Assembly (NCBI GenBank): GCA_032209605.1
Contig: JASFXZ010000001.1
Location: 62,001-126,000 of the forward strand
Origin: Mactromeris polynyma
Lineage: Eukaryota; Mollusca; Bivalvia; Venerida; Mactridae
Direction of reading: 5' to 3'
Length of the DNA: 64,000 bases
In this document: in pieces, positions 19,622-30,531 of the stretch
Layout: each line of letters begins with the position of its first letter
Position numbering within the stretch: position 1 is the first letter of the stretch
Program-made: the position numbers and the translations under genes
The notes under the pieces: generated by a model
Told to the model about the DNA's origin: nothing
What the model saw: only the letters and a program-made list of their open reading frames with translations
Databases searched by the model: none

Positions 19622-21335
19622 GGGGTTTCCTTTCATTGTAGGTGGCGAGTTCGTTCTTGATGTCGATGCATCAGGGGTCGGCATTGGGGTGTCTTAGCAC
19701 AAATGCAAGAAGGGCGTAAGAGAGTTCTATCCTATGCCAGCAGGGCATTGAATAAGGCCGAATGAAACTACTGTATAATGGAACAAGAGTTACTTGCTGA
19801 AGTGTATTTCATTCAGTATTTTCGCCAGTATTTGCTCGGTTGGAAGTTCTTGATGACCATCAGGCACTTGTATGGTTGTTCTCGCTCAAAGAACCAAACG
19901 GGAAAATCACGCGTTGGCTTGAAATACTTGCTCCTTTTGATTTTTCCATCGAGTACCGACCAGACTAGAAGCAGCCACACTGTGATGCTCTATCTAGATG
20001 CACTCATCCCAGGGACTGCCAGTGTCATGATGTCGGCATGTCGGAACATCTGAGGTGCGGCCCATGTCACAAATGTCGAAGGTGGGCCGAGCAAATGCAG
20101 CTTTCGTTGCCATCACTCACCGATGAGATGACTGAAGCGATACTCCAAGAGGACAGTATAGCCAGAAAGGTGGATGAGAATATACCGAGCATTTCTACTG
20201 AGAAGGAATCACACCATTCAAATAAATGGCTGAGCGGAATCTCGAAAGAGGACATGGTGGTGAAACAAAGAGCAGACCCATACATTGCTCCTGTTCTGAA
20301 GGCCAAGGAGGATGGTCAAAAGCCATTAACATCTGAAATGTTAGACAAAAGCCGAGCGACCCGTCATTACTGACTGTTATTTGACACTCTGGAATTACAG
20401 GATGGCATAATTTGTAGAGTTTGTGGGGTCAAACGAATCAGATGATCATCTTCAAATCATAGTTCCAGAGAGCTTAAAATGAGAAATATTGCATCTATGT
20501 CACGATATTGTCATGTCCGGTCACTTAGGTACTAAGCGGACATCCCAAAGAGTAAGACAGAATTTTTACTGGTTTGAGCTGAAGGATAGTGTCCGTCTGT
20601 ACGTTCAGTCATGCGATATATGTGCTGCAGATAAATTACCAAATAAAAAACCGAAAGTTCCACTCGGTCACATAGTTAGCGGTGCTCCATGGGACGTATT
20701 AGCACTGGACTACATACATACTGACCAAGGAGCTGCCTTTGAAAGTAAACTATTCAAGGAGCAATGGAAGCTGTTTGAGATAAGAAAGACCCGCACCAGT
20801 CCCAGAAATCCTAAGTGCAACAGACAAACTGAGCGCTTTAATAGAACATTGTTACAAATGATCAAAGCATACATGGGATCTGAACCTTGGGTGTATTGCT
20901 GGGGCCTATCGTTCATCACCACACGAGTCTACAAAACTCACATCCAATCGCACGTGCCTTGGTCGTGAAGTTCGGATGCCTGCCGACGTCGTTTATGGGT
21001 ACAATAGCACTGTCACCGTCATTTCAGCATCAGAGCATGTTGGACTGATTAGGGAGAGAATGCACATTACGCTTGAGATTGCACGTCGTCATCTTAAATG
21101 CGCTGCTAAACGAAGCAAAGATCACTATGATGCGAAGTTAGAATTGTCCAGTCATGAGTCGGGTGATCTAGTGTGGATGTTGCACGAAAACAGGAGAATC
21201 GGAGTCACACCTAAACTCGAACGAAAGTTTGTAGGACCATTTCTAGTGCAGAGGAATTATCACCAGTGAATTTTGTAATACAGATTGATGAGAGGGGAAA
21301 CACTAAAACAATTCATCACGATACACTTAAGAAGT
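19622..21335 (+). pseudogene. Decayed Ty3/gypsy pol: RNase H and integrase
   Basis: Plus-strand remains in the palindrome spacer. RNase H begins FVLDVDASGVGIG (catalytic Asp), shifts frame near 19690, and continues SYASRALNKAE, a TGA stop, then MEQELLAEVYFIQYFRQYLL (catalytic Glu) and CDAL. The integrase has the HHCC finger part (GHLGTKRTSQRVRQNFYW, SCDICAADK), then DVLALDYI (first Asp) joined almost directly to HTDQGAAF (second Asp), so roughly 50 residues of the core are missing in frame, and then RQTERFNRTL (Glu). The C-terminal domain GDLVWMLHENRRIG with KFVGPFLVQ (GPF motif) follows after another stop. Protease and reverse transcriptase are absent: the element is truncated at the left arm. 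Confidence 0.8.
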
Positions 21336-21649
21336 AACAGGGTGATCAAGAATCAAGATGGATGAAGAAGGCGAGAAAACGTCTGCATGCCATGCTAGTT
21401 TAAAGTAGAAAATATATTATATGCAGAATATGTACCCCTGTACATGAGTTGTTTTTATTGTTATTTCGTTTAGCATTAAGGTAATCAGATACAAGTTATT
21501 GTAGCTGAATTGAGTTGTACCAAGTTCAGACAGTGTGTTATAGGAGCAAAATCATACAGTAGTCGTCATTAGGCGCATCCAGAGAGCTAACGGGGAGGTT
21601 ATTATTTTCCTGTTAATTCAACCCAGTAAGGATCCCTCATTTGTATATT

Positions 21650-22285
21650 TTCAGGCTATTGATAGGCGAAGGAAGCTCTACACATTTGTTCACTGTGCCA
21701 AGGGTCGGGAAACTTATGTGGCTGAGAGGTACAGGGTAATTGATCACATTCAAAAACATAATGTGGCACTGAACCAGGCAGCTTTTTTACTGCACTCTGT
21801 GCATGTTCAGGTGCACGACACGTGATCAACTGGAGACGCACCTCACTTGGTACCGCATTCATGTGTTGATGGGAGGAACGTTGGGAGCAGGTGTTGACTC
21901 CAAACGCTACCTGGTGGCCAACCCTAATCCTAAGAGTATCCTGGAGGGTGTAGATTATAGGTTAGCGTCCTTTGAGGACCATGTTGGTCAACCTTTCTCA
22001 AGGCCAGAGGACCCATTTTACGTTCCTGCGCAGTCGGTTACCAACCTGGGGCAACGACAGGAGCTGGTAACGGTACAGGTAACTCCAGATGTGCTTGCAT
22101 CCTTACTTAGCGCTACGGGTCCGCAGCAACAACAATGTTGCAACAACTTCCCAGTTCAGTTGTTTCAGAGCGGACCAGATCCAGTGAGTATGGCCCAATT
22201 TTTCGGGTCAGGGATCGCCAGTAGACCCTTTGAACTTACTCACTGCCACCCCCTGTCGGAGCAGTTGCCCACCCACAATGTCTAG
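21650..22285 (+). pseudogene. Retroelement 3' ORF with C2H2-like finger (frameshifted)
   Basis: The frame opens at 21653 (QAIDRRRKLYTFVHCAKGRE and on) and continues in another frame from about 21788 after a run of six T. Across the shift lies CTLCMFRCTTRDQLETHLTW and YRIH, a C-x2-C-x12-H-x6-H pattern like a C2H2 finger with slightly wide His spacing. After it come GGTLGAGVDSKRYLVANPNP and a Gln-rich stretch, ending at TAG near 22285. One extra T in the run explains the shift. It lies between pol and the polypurine tract, the place of an accessory or gag-like ORF. The function is not recognised. Confidence 0.45.
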
Positions 22286-22390
22286 TATCCAGCCACAGTA
22301 TGTGCCCTCTACCATCAAAGGGACCTTGAATACCCCTGATAATGTGCCAGTGTTATCAGGTAGAAGACAGAGGGGCCACAGAGAACGTGC

Positions 22391-22885
22391 TTGGTCAAAA
22401 TTAGGACGCCCATGACCTTCTCCCCTGCTGTAACGATTCCATCCAAGCCAGATGTCCCAGTCCGTAGTCTTAGTAGGGAGCAGGCCTGTCACACTATATC
22501 ACTTCAAGAAGTAAAAGAAGAGAGGTTTCAGCCTATGACAGCCTGTGTGGGGCATCTGGAGAAGACTATCGAATCGTCCATTGGTAAGATAGCCTTCGCC
22601 ATGGAGTCTAATGCCAGAGCTACGCGCCATCTTGGACAGTCTTTGGAGTCTATGGCGGACTCGCTGAAGGTTTTGAACAGAACCTTGGACAGGTTGGTCG
22701 AGGAGCAGTGTAGGCAGTCGAAGAGGGAGGACACCGCCAGGGTGGAGAAAAGACATAGACTGCATGAGAAAGAGAACTCACCCAAACTGAAGTCTGTCGT
22801 CAGTAGGAAGAGCACAATTAATAAATTGGTTACATATATATTTATTTTTGAGGTATTCATTTTGTATAATGAATCAGCTAGTTAG
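22391..22885 (+). CDS. Retroelement-associated coiled-coil ORF
   Basis: An open frame to TAG near 22885. It has SREQACHTISLQEVKEERFQ, then a heptad-like helix (HLEKTIESSIGKIAFAMESN; SLESMADSLKVLNRTLDRLV), and a basic tail rich in Arg, Lys and Glu. It may be the second half of the preceding frame or a separate protein. No family is recognised. Its location just before the polypurine tract ties it to the element. Confidence 0.4.
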   Translation: MVKIRTPMTFSPAVTIPSKPDVPVRSLSREQACHTISLQEVKEERFQPMTACVGHLEKTIESSIGKIAFAMESNARATRHLGQSLESMADSLKVLNRTLDRLVEEQCRQSKREDTARVEKRHRLHEKENSPKLKSVVSRKSTINKLVTYIFIFEVFILYNESAS

Positions 22886-23160
22886 TATTTCTTGATAAAC
22901 TTGTTAGTAAATGTTTTTTGGTTATGTACAATTCAGTCGGCGCATCAAGGTGTATTATCGCATCAAGGTATATTTATTGTATTGACTTAAAATGTATTCA
23001 CTGTTTACATTTGTATACAAAATGTTGTACATGTTGTATGTAAGTGTCTTTAAAAGTTTATCATGTGTTATTCTAATGATAACCTTCTATACATATTTCA
23101 TGTTAATGACTATGTAAGCTATGTTAGCTTTAATGATCTGGCAATAGGAGTTTTGCCATG

Positions 23161-23621
23161 GAAAACCGGGGGGTAATGTATGTTCTAGAATTTACCTGAA
23201 CCTTGGGAGTATGGTACATTCATCCTTCACTTGCTCCCTTCTTGATAAGTCTCTTGTTTACTTTTTTTACATTGTGTAGCTACTGCTGACGACAGTACAT
23301 GAAGTTGGTTGCTGACTTGGTTTAATTTAACAAGACAGCAACACAACGTTACATAATGTGCCAGCTTGTATCTTTGTTACATTTTCCATGACAGAATTCT
23401 GTTTGTAACATGTTTCCGCGACTTGTCAATATTTATCCTAATCCTAGTTGACTGTTTGCAATCCTCAGTTTATAACTTCATGTCGAAAGCACTTACTATT
23501 TGTTAAATGCACGTTTCTGTAAGTCTATGTTATCCTATGTATTGTTATATCATCAATTTTAGTCTTATTAGATTCTTGCATCGTGCAGAACATGTAATTG
23601 TCAGCCATCTTGCATTTCACT
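23161..23621 (+). mobile_element. Polypurine tract and partial 3' LTR of the gypsy-like element
   Basis: GAAAACCGGGGGGTAA at 23161-23176 resembles a polypurine tract and is followed by TGTATGTTCTAG, an LTR-like TG start. The LTR end is not clear. From 23541 the sequence is inside the right arm and is inverted at 19431-19621, so part of an LTR seems to be present in both orientations. The 5' LTR and primer-binding site are absent. Confidence 0.5.
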
Positions 23622-25211
23622 GTGACGGTTACTTAGCAACCGCCACAGTCTATTGCACCGCTGTTTTAAAATTTTCGGAGTACCTTTTAAGATGTTTTCT
23701 GTGAAGAATGCCAGGAAAATGCCTGATGAGGTTATTTGATGTATACTTTATATTGTTTAAGCATATTTTATACGTTAAGGCCTGTATTAATGTTTATTTT
23801 AATAACAAGCACCTGACGTTCTTTTTTGACACGACCCACACTGTGGACTGTGGGCTATAACTAAGCTCCACTGTCCGTCATTCGGGGACTTTCAACACTT
23901 TTGTTTACTCCGAGACCGTTTGTCTATTTTTTCCTTTAAAGGTGCATTTTCAAATCTTATTTTAAGTAACTTATTAAACACCAACTTCTATACATTTTCG
24001 TAATCTTATATTTTTGATACCTTAAGTAATAATAACAATCTCTAAACTTATTTAACAATATTTAACTTAATGGGTGCGCCGACTAGTTTGTTTGTTATTT
24101 ATATCTCATTTACATATGTACTTGTTAGTTAATAGGCGTATAGATCCCAATACTTCTGGAGAGTAAAACTCTTTGAAACGAATCCCATAGTCTTTGTTTT
24201 AGTTTTCGTGGCTTGAGTTATATATATTTACATACTAGTATAGATCTTTAAGCGGAAGTCCAACGGTTACTCAAAGTCAGTAGTTTATATAGCAGCAATC
24301 ACACATAGACACTCGCACACTTAACGAGGGTGTAACAGTATGTGACGCTTTCCAGAATTGGGGGGGGGGGGGGGGTTATAAGTTTGTCCGAGACATTTGA
24401 GTAAAATAGATTATCGCATGTTTGTATTCAGTAAATTATAATGTTGTTTCATATGTGTAAAGCTTTAAATGTTGATTGTATTATGTTTGCCAATATAATT
24501 TGATGGTGAAGTGAAAAAGTAATTGAAACCTTTATATGCTATTGCATGACATACTTATTGTTATAATACACGTGTGCTGCGTGTGTGAATTTGTGTTATA
24601 GTACCATGGTATGGTGTATGTGTTTGTATATATTTGAATTATTTGTAATTAGTGCTATATGGTGCATAATGGTTTTGTCTATACGTGTGCAATGTTTCCC
24701 TTTATGTTTTGATTTATGTATGTTATATCATTTTGTCATAAATGTTCTTTGATTTTGGAGGAAAAGAAAGATAATAAGCTCTTCCTTCTCTTTTATTGTA
24801 TAACTCCCTCTCTGTGGCATCGTCGCACAAGGTGTATATATACCCATGTACAATAATGTTGTGGTGCGTACATATGTTCTCTATGGTAAAGAACCGAGTG
24901 TATTTCAATTCTCTTTGCCAGTATATTTAAACGCATGCAAAGTAAGACCAAACCGAGTTCATGGATAATGGAAAAATAATTAAAACAAACATGAATGATA
25001 TGCAATTGTTTATTACATTACAATTTGTTTAATTAATGTATATATATGTATTTATGCGAGGATTTATAAAATCTGTAAAGTTAATTCCGAAACACTGAAC
25101 ATTAAAGCATTTGAATACACATCCTCAAGTCAAACACGAAGGTCGAAGTGACGACGGACAACATGCCAATGGCTCAGAACTCTTTTGTTCAAGAATTGTC
25201 TTTGTTGTATT

Positions 25212-25405
25212 TTAGAGGTTTGTAAAATGTTCAAGAAGAAGTCCTGCTATTTCAAAAACTCCAGTGTCGGTATCAGCATTTGCTATTGTATCGATGTGTT
25301 TGCATCCGTAGTCGATTATAATGATACAATCTTCGATAATTCTGTCTATCTCTGATACTGCAATATCAGACTTATTTGCCGCAACAATCAATGGAAAGTT
25401 TAAAC
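25212..25405 (-). CDS. GTPase exon 3, right copy, ending at early TAA
   Basis: Acceptor TTTTCAG/GTTTAA. It encodes GLNFPLIVAANKSDIAVSEI through EHFTNL, then TAA (plus strand 25212-25214). Confidence 0.75.
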
Positions 25406-26542
25406 CTGAAAATACACAAAAATAACACATATATTCCCTCTCTGTGCTATTCTTTCTCACGGTTATGGTGATTAAAATGATTGGAATACAAGATTAAGTG
25501 AACGTAGCATATGCTACAAAATGTCTCTTCTATTCCTTGTATCTCGGGAGTTCTAAACTTTGGGTCGTAGTACAAAAGTATATTTACTTGAACTAGGCAT
25601 AAACTCTGCCTCCCCAGATTATTTCTTGAGATCAAGCTATTTCAGAATACGTTGGAAGCAACTTTATTTTGTAAAAGTTTCATAAAATGGAAAAAGGTGA
25701 ATTTTACTAGCTATGGTCCGTTTTTATTTACTTGAGAACTGTCATGGTAATACTCGAAGCTGAAATGTATTATTTGCGAACAAACGTATTTACCTCTGAT
25801 TTCCCTAATTTCATCGAGAACAGCTGTCACATAGTGAAATGAGTCGACGTCATCAACAGCGTACGTAACCACAATGGCATCGGCAGATGCAATACTTAGT
25901 CTCCTTAGGCAAGGTGTATCAGATAAACCCGCTTCGACTGACTCTAAACGGAATTTGGGGATTAAACTATTCCCGTAGTGCATTGTTTTACTTTTGTGAT
26001 GATAAATATGACACAATGTCTTCATTAATGTAGATTTGCCAACATTTGGTAGCCCGAAGAATAGCACTCTTTTGGCTGGATTCGGGGACTTTTTAGATCT
26101 AAAATCGAATTGAAAATGCATTGAGAATAATAAATATATGGCATTAATAGCAACAAACACGTATTTTATATAAATTAAAAAGACAAAATTAAAAATTAAC
26201 TTGACCTAGATTTGCTAAATAATATAAATACAAATACAACGTTTTAAAAACTTCATAGCATCATCATCATCATGATTACCCTGTAGGATATTTTTCTTGT
26301 CTTCATCAAATAGCACATTAATATACGTTTCCATAATATACATAAAAACATTGCAACTAAAACAAAACAAAAGATTTATCACGAAATAGATTTCTTAACA
26401 TTGTTTTTTTTTTTTTTTCTTCTCGAAATACCACAAACCCAAATCGAAGTATTGAGAATTCAAGTCATCAAATTACATCACCAAGTTTAGTTTTTTGTAT
26501 TTAAACAAAACATGTAAGTTGTATTAAATACCTGTATCCCAT
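25212..26542 (-). CDS. Ras-like small GTPase, right copy (early stop, 169 aa)
   Basis: Complement of 26532-26542, 25794-26098 and 25212-25405, the mirror image of the left gene, with the same TATA box, first exon, P-loop, DTPC and NKSD motifs. In exon 3 the codon TCA of the left copy (Ser after FTNL) is TAA, so the last 29 residues are lost. Intron 2 is 388 bp against 715 bp on the left. Substitutions include Met to Thr in the VVMYA strand and Met to Arg in IMEIR. All splice sites are intact and the GTP-binding core is complete, so it could still be made as a shortened protein or be an early pseudogene. Confidence 0.7.
25794..26098 (-). CDS. GTPase exon 2, right copy
   Basis: 305 nt with the same splice sites as the left copy, encoding GLPNVGKST, DTPC and AIVVTYAVDDVDSF. 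Confidence 0.8.
26532..26542 (-). CDS. GTPase exon 1, right copy
   Basis: The same 11-nt coding exon, ATGGGATACAG before GTATTT on the minus strand. Confidence 0.6.
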
Positions 26543-26618
26543 TTTCTTTCGATTATTATACGTTCTGCTGCCAACGAATCGATAGGAGTTCTGGAGCTGT
26601 ACACAGCATCTCCACCGC

Positions 26619-26626
26619 TATTTATA
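26619..26626 (-). promoter_or_regulatory. TATA box of right GTPase gene
   Basis: TATAAATA on the minus strand, 77 bp before the ATG, mirror of 16140-16147. Confidence 0.55.
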
Positions 26627-26647
26627 CCATATTGTGTCATCCTTAAA

Positions 26648-26990
26648 CGAGGGTTATTCAAAAAGTTTCAAGACTGTGGTCATAACATTTATATCTTTTA
26701 ATATACATCAAATAATTTACATCGGAACCTATCGGTTACAAATATACGAATAACAATCAAATTCTGAGACATAAAATAGGGCACAGGTTGGACTTTTGAC
26801 GTGCTGCGCCGGGTCCTTGTTGCCATGGTATTTCAATGGGTCATTATAAACGCGTAATGTGTTATATCGAATTTAATTGCACATCAACATGTTGCAATTA
26901 CATTCCGATTACGAATCATTTAATAAGTTTGGTAAAATATCAACAAGTAAAAAATTGAGAGCGCCAGTTTTGAAAGTTTTTGAACAACCC
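26648..26990. mobile_element. Mariner-type MITE, right arm
   Basis: Mirror of 15758-16119: CGAGGGTTATTCAAAAAGTT at the left end and GAACAACCCGC at the right end. It was present before the duplication. Confidence 0.55.
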
Positions 26991-27719
26991 GCTTAATAAC
27001 ACGTTGTTTTCTGTTAACTCCAGTTTACTCTTGTTGTCACCATGAAAAAGTGTTTTTGTTAAAAAAAAACACTTTATTATCAAGTACATGTGAACTCCAC
27101 AGTTATAATACAAATCGAATGTTCTGTTGTAAAACGATTTGCGCGTTTTTTGGTACCATGCCATTTCTGTATAAATCTATATTACTTTGTCACCATCATG
27201 TGCGTAGCTACCTGTACACACAATACGCAGTTACTTACAATGAGTGTACTTAATAAGTTAACAGAAATAGAAAAATAAATAAGAGAGAATAAGTTGCTAC
27301 AGGGAACGCCACATAAATAAGACGGTGTCTCCCCACACAGACCCCACAAAACTCTTACGAATGCAATAATGTTTCCAAATTATTGTACTTTGGGAGATAC
27401 ATTTTCTGAATAATAACACTTGACACTAATTTTGCTCTATTGCTTGGGAAAATGCGACCAGTTTGCTCGTCAAACGTTAAAGAAAACGACAGTTTCCAGA
27501 CGGACTAGTCAATTTTAGATGGCTGTTAAGTGGCTAACGCGTAAAAAACATCAATATTCACACGGGTCCGCGAAGACGCATACCGAAGATTGGCGACCGA
27601 AAGGCACTGACATCAACATTCGTACAGGTCCGATGTAAATACATTTCTGTTTTGGTTTTAAAGAAAAACTCAACATTTTGTCATTTTGTAAACTTTTTAA
27701 TTGATGAATTTCAATTGAT

Positions 27720-28036
27720 GATAAGATTAAACAAGAAATATATTGTAAAAAAATGGTCGGCGCAATTTGAAGGGTAAAATTTGTTGTGCAACATAAAACA
27801 ATGCCGAGATATTACGATTGCTGGTCACTCCAGATCCAAAATGGACTTCGGTAAATTCACCGAAATTCAGTGGATTTCGGTAAGTTAAAGTACCCTTAAT
27901 CGAAAGGTTAACCAATCCGCTTAAATGTTACAAACGTTGTTCGGTTGCCTTGGTGGTTAACGTAAGATTTGATTGGTTTACATAACACTGATTTCCAAAT
28001 AGCAAAACCATGTTAGTACGACTGCGCTGAAAAAAA
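27720..28036. repeat. Dispersed repeat, copy 2
   Basis: Mirror of 14722-15040 and related to 35463-35815. It contains the GGTCACTCCAGATCCAAAAT and ATTCACCGAAATTCAG landmarks. Confidence 0.75.
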
Positions 28037-29591
28037 TAGCTTGATTAGTCGAATTTTGCCTCAGATGTCATGTACAGGTCATGGGATTCCTATTATGATA
28101 AACATCAGATGACCAGTGTGCATGCAAGTGTTCTTTTGTGTCCATATTTATGAAGAAAAGTTTAAAATGGAAAATTTCCACTTGTTTAACTGATATTATA
28201 TTATCTACCTCGTAACTTCGTTAGACAATACTGCTGCTTATAATAACTACTTCATATGCATAAAGTGTGTCCTTAAACTTAAATACAAAGGAGATACATT
28301 GAGTCATTGTGTGCATACCTGGACAAGTTGTTCCCCTTTATAAAGTAAAAAGGAGTAAACATTCAAAGCAATGGAGTATCCATTCGTTGCTATTTCAGCG
28401 AAAATCATATTTCAACTGTGATTTATTTATAATCTCACAGACGGTAGTTCTAATTATGTCAGGATTATCCCCCTTCCTAATGAATATATTTATTAGTTTA
28501 ACAAACAACTGTTTACGTTACAACTGTTTTGACACTAGTTCCATATTTCAAAATAATTGATGGATATTTAAAGCACAATATACGAAACGTCTTACATAAT
28601 TTATGGTAACGATAACCTTGTTTAAGGAGTTTACCTGTAACAAAAAGGTAATGCTTACTAAAGTTCCCAAGGTTACTATTGCCTCGTAGAAACACTATAG
28701 GTTGAGAAAGGTAAATGCCATATGCGGAAGAATTTAGGAATATCAAAAGTATGTGATAGAATATAATTATGATATTCCATAAACTATTTATTGCATTATC
28801 TAGTGTTAATTTTCCAAAAAGTAACATTCATGTACGATATGCCAAATAAATCATGCCTTATAAAAAATGAAATTTAATCATTCAAGACATTTTGATTAAT
28901 TTTCCATTTCGTATTTTCGTGACGAGTGGCAATCGTTTTAGACCACACACCGCAAACCGTTATGATAAAGACACATTATACAACACAATGTTCTGGTTGA
29001 ATAAAATGGTAATTGAAATAACAATTCAAACTCAGCATATGTAGACTTGATATTATGTTGGTAACAATTTAGATGGACAATTTACGGTGACTTTATATTT
29101 AGAAGTGATGTTTCCCAGGAAAACTCGGTGAAAGTACGAAGGAGAATAACAAGACCCTTTTCACAAAACATGGTATCCCAATATTTTCCCTAGATGACGA
29201 TAGTGATAAAAATGAAGAGGTTGCAGGAAATAAGAAGGGGTTTGGGAAACAACGCATAAATGCAAAGCAATTATACGTAGATAGCTACACAAAGGTCTAA
29301 CACGATTTCAAGATTTCCACTTGTTTTGTTGTAGTGAAGCATATACAAAGGGAGACTATCACGCATGGGCATGACTATTGTAAATAGCGATTGTGTTCCC
29401 AGAATGTTGTATAATTCATGTAATGCACACATTTTCCAATGCTGCCAACTACATGTATATCGATACTTCTTACGTGACGGTGCATTTTCACGTTGATTTT
29501 AAACTTGGAAACACTCTTGTTTCAAACCCGAGTATGAACCTTCAGATAGTGGGAAATAATTTTGGATGTTGAAAAACCACAGAGTTGATTA
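28037..29591. other. No gene seen
   Basis: AT-rich sequence right of the palindrome. The missing SLC22-like exons were looked for here and not found. Confidence 0.4.
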
Positions 29592-30251
29592 CCAAGAAAT
29601 ATAACACCAGTAAAAAGCAAACCCCTACAAACTCTCGCAACTCCAAAGACTGTAACAGTGTGTACACCTCCTGAGCGTGTCACACATGTGAACACATCTG
29701 GCATGAGTTCTCCACACCCAACGAGTTCTCCACCGGCAACGCACATGAAGACGGCCAGCATGAGTTATCCACCGCCATCTCCCATCAAGAACTCTGATCT
29801 TGAATTGTTGAAACGGACCGTACATATGTTTTGTGACCAACCGGATACACAGCCCAGAGCCACTTTGTATTCCATGTTAGTAAATGAGGTGAAATATGCA
29901 AAGAACACCATGGAAAGGACGAGAAGAGCAATAAAAGCCATTGAAGCGTAAACCATGGGTTTGCTGTCAGCTGCTATCCTGAAGAACGGTGTTCTAAGTA
30001 AGAAGGTTGCATATCAGCAAAAGTACACATCACAGCTGGTAAAGGAGAAGACAGACTTATTCTTGGAAACAGCAACTCTGGAAAAAGAACTAGAAGAAAG
30101 GAAGAGCATTTATACCAACAAGGTCTTTAGTGACACTGAGTTTGACAGTGGTGAACCACAAGTGAAAAAAGGAAACAAGATAACTAAAGCAATCAGGAAA
30201 ATAATTACCCCAATTGTTAGAGAATGCAAAATCATCATGACACTGAAGTAG
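29592..30251 (+). pseudogene. Coding-like frame broken by one TAA
   Basis: One plus-strand frame runs from about 29592 to TAG at 30251 with a single TAA at 29949-29951. The first part is Pro/Ser/Thr-rich (MSSPHPTSSPPATHMKTASM) and then helical and basic (LLKRTVHMFCDQPD, YSMLVNEVKYAKNTMERTRR). After the stop it continues LVKEKTDLFLETATLEKELE as a heptad-like coiled coil and a Lys-rich tail. No splice site that would skip the stop is evident. I do not recognise the family. Codon-like composition in both halves suggests a recently broken gene, a readthrough gene or part of a mobile element. Confidence 0.4.
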
Positions 30252-30266
30252 TACATTTTAAATAAT

Positions 30267-30365
30267 CGCATGTCTTCTGACACATTTTATAATCATATTG
30301 TAATGGGTACAGTCTTTTTTCCATTATTGTTGTTTTTCTTTAATTTGATATTACGTGCATGCCTT
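30267..30365. repeat. ~95-bp repeat unit left of the pogo element
   Basis: GCATGTCTTCTGACACA, then TAATCATATTGTAATGG and CTTTTTTCCATTATTGTTG. The same words recur twice at 33203-33350 on the other side of the pogo-like element. Confidence 0.6.
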
Positions 30366-30531
30366 CCAAGTTCCAACACATCATATACTCCTTTCTCATG
30401 CGGCTTTCATGGTGCCGCGGTAAACAGTTTTCTCGCGAGATTTTTTTGTAGCTCCACCTACCGGATCTTGACAGTAACGCTTGAGTGACCCGGCCGGATG
30501 CAACACTGCGGAATCGTACAATTTTTGCCGA

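Larger units (their letters stand above)
23541..28036 (-). repeat. Right arm of 13.3-kb inverted duplication
   Basis: Reverse complement of 14722-19621. It lacks 327 bp of GTPase intron 2 and contains a run of 16 G at 24360-24375 and longer T runs. The divergence and indels argue against a foldback sequencing artefact. The outer end falls at the edge of the dispersed repeat. Confidence 0.95.

Noticed and set aside
14722..28036. Palindrome as a foldback or chimeric-read artefact
   Set aside because: Arms differ by substitutions, a 327-bp indel and homopolymer length, which a foldback artefact would not show; still worth confirming with long reads.
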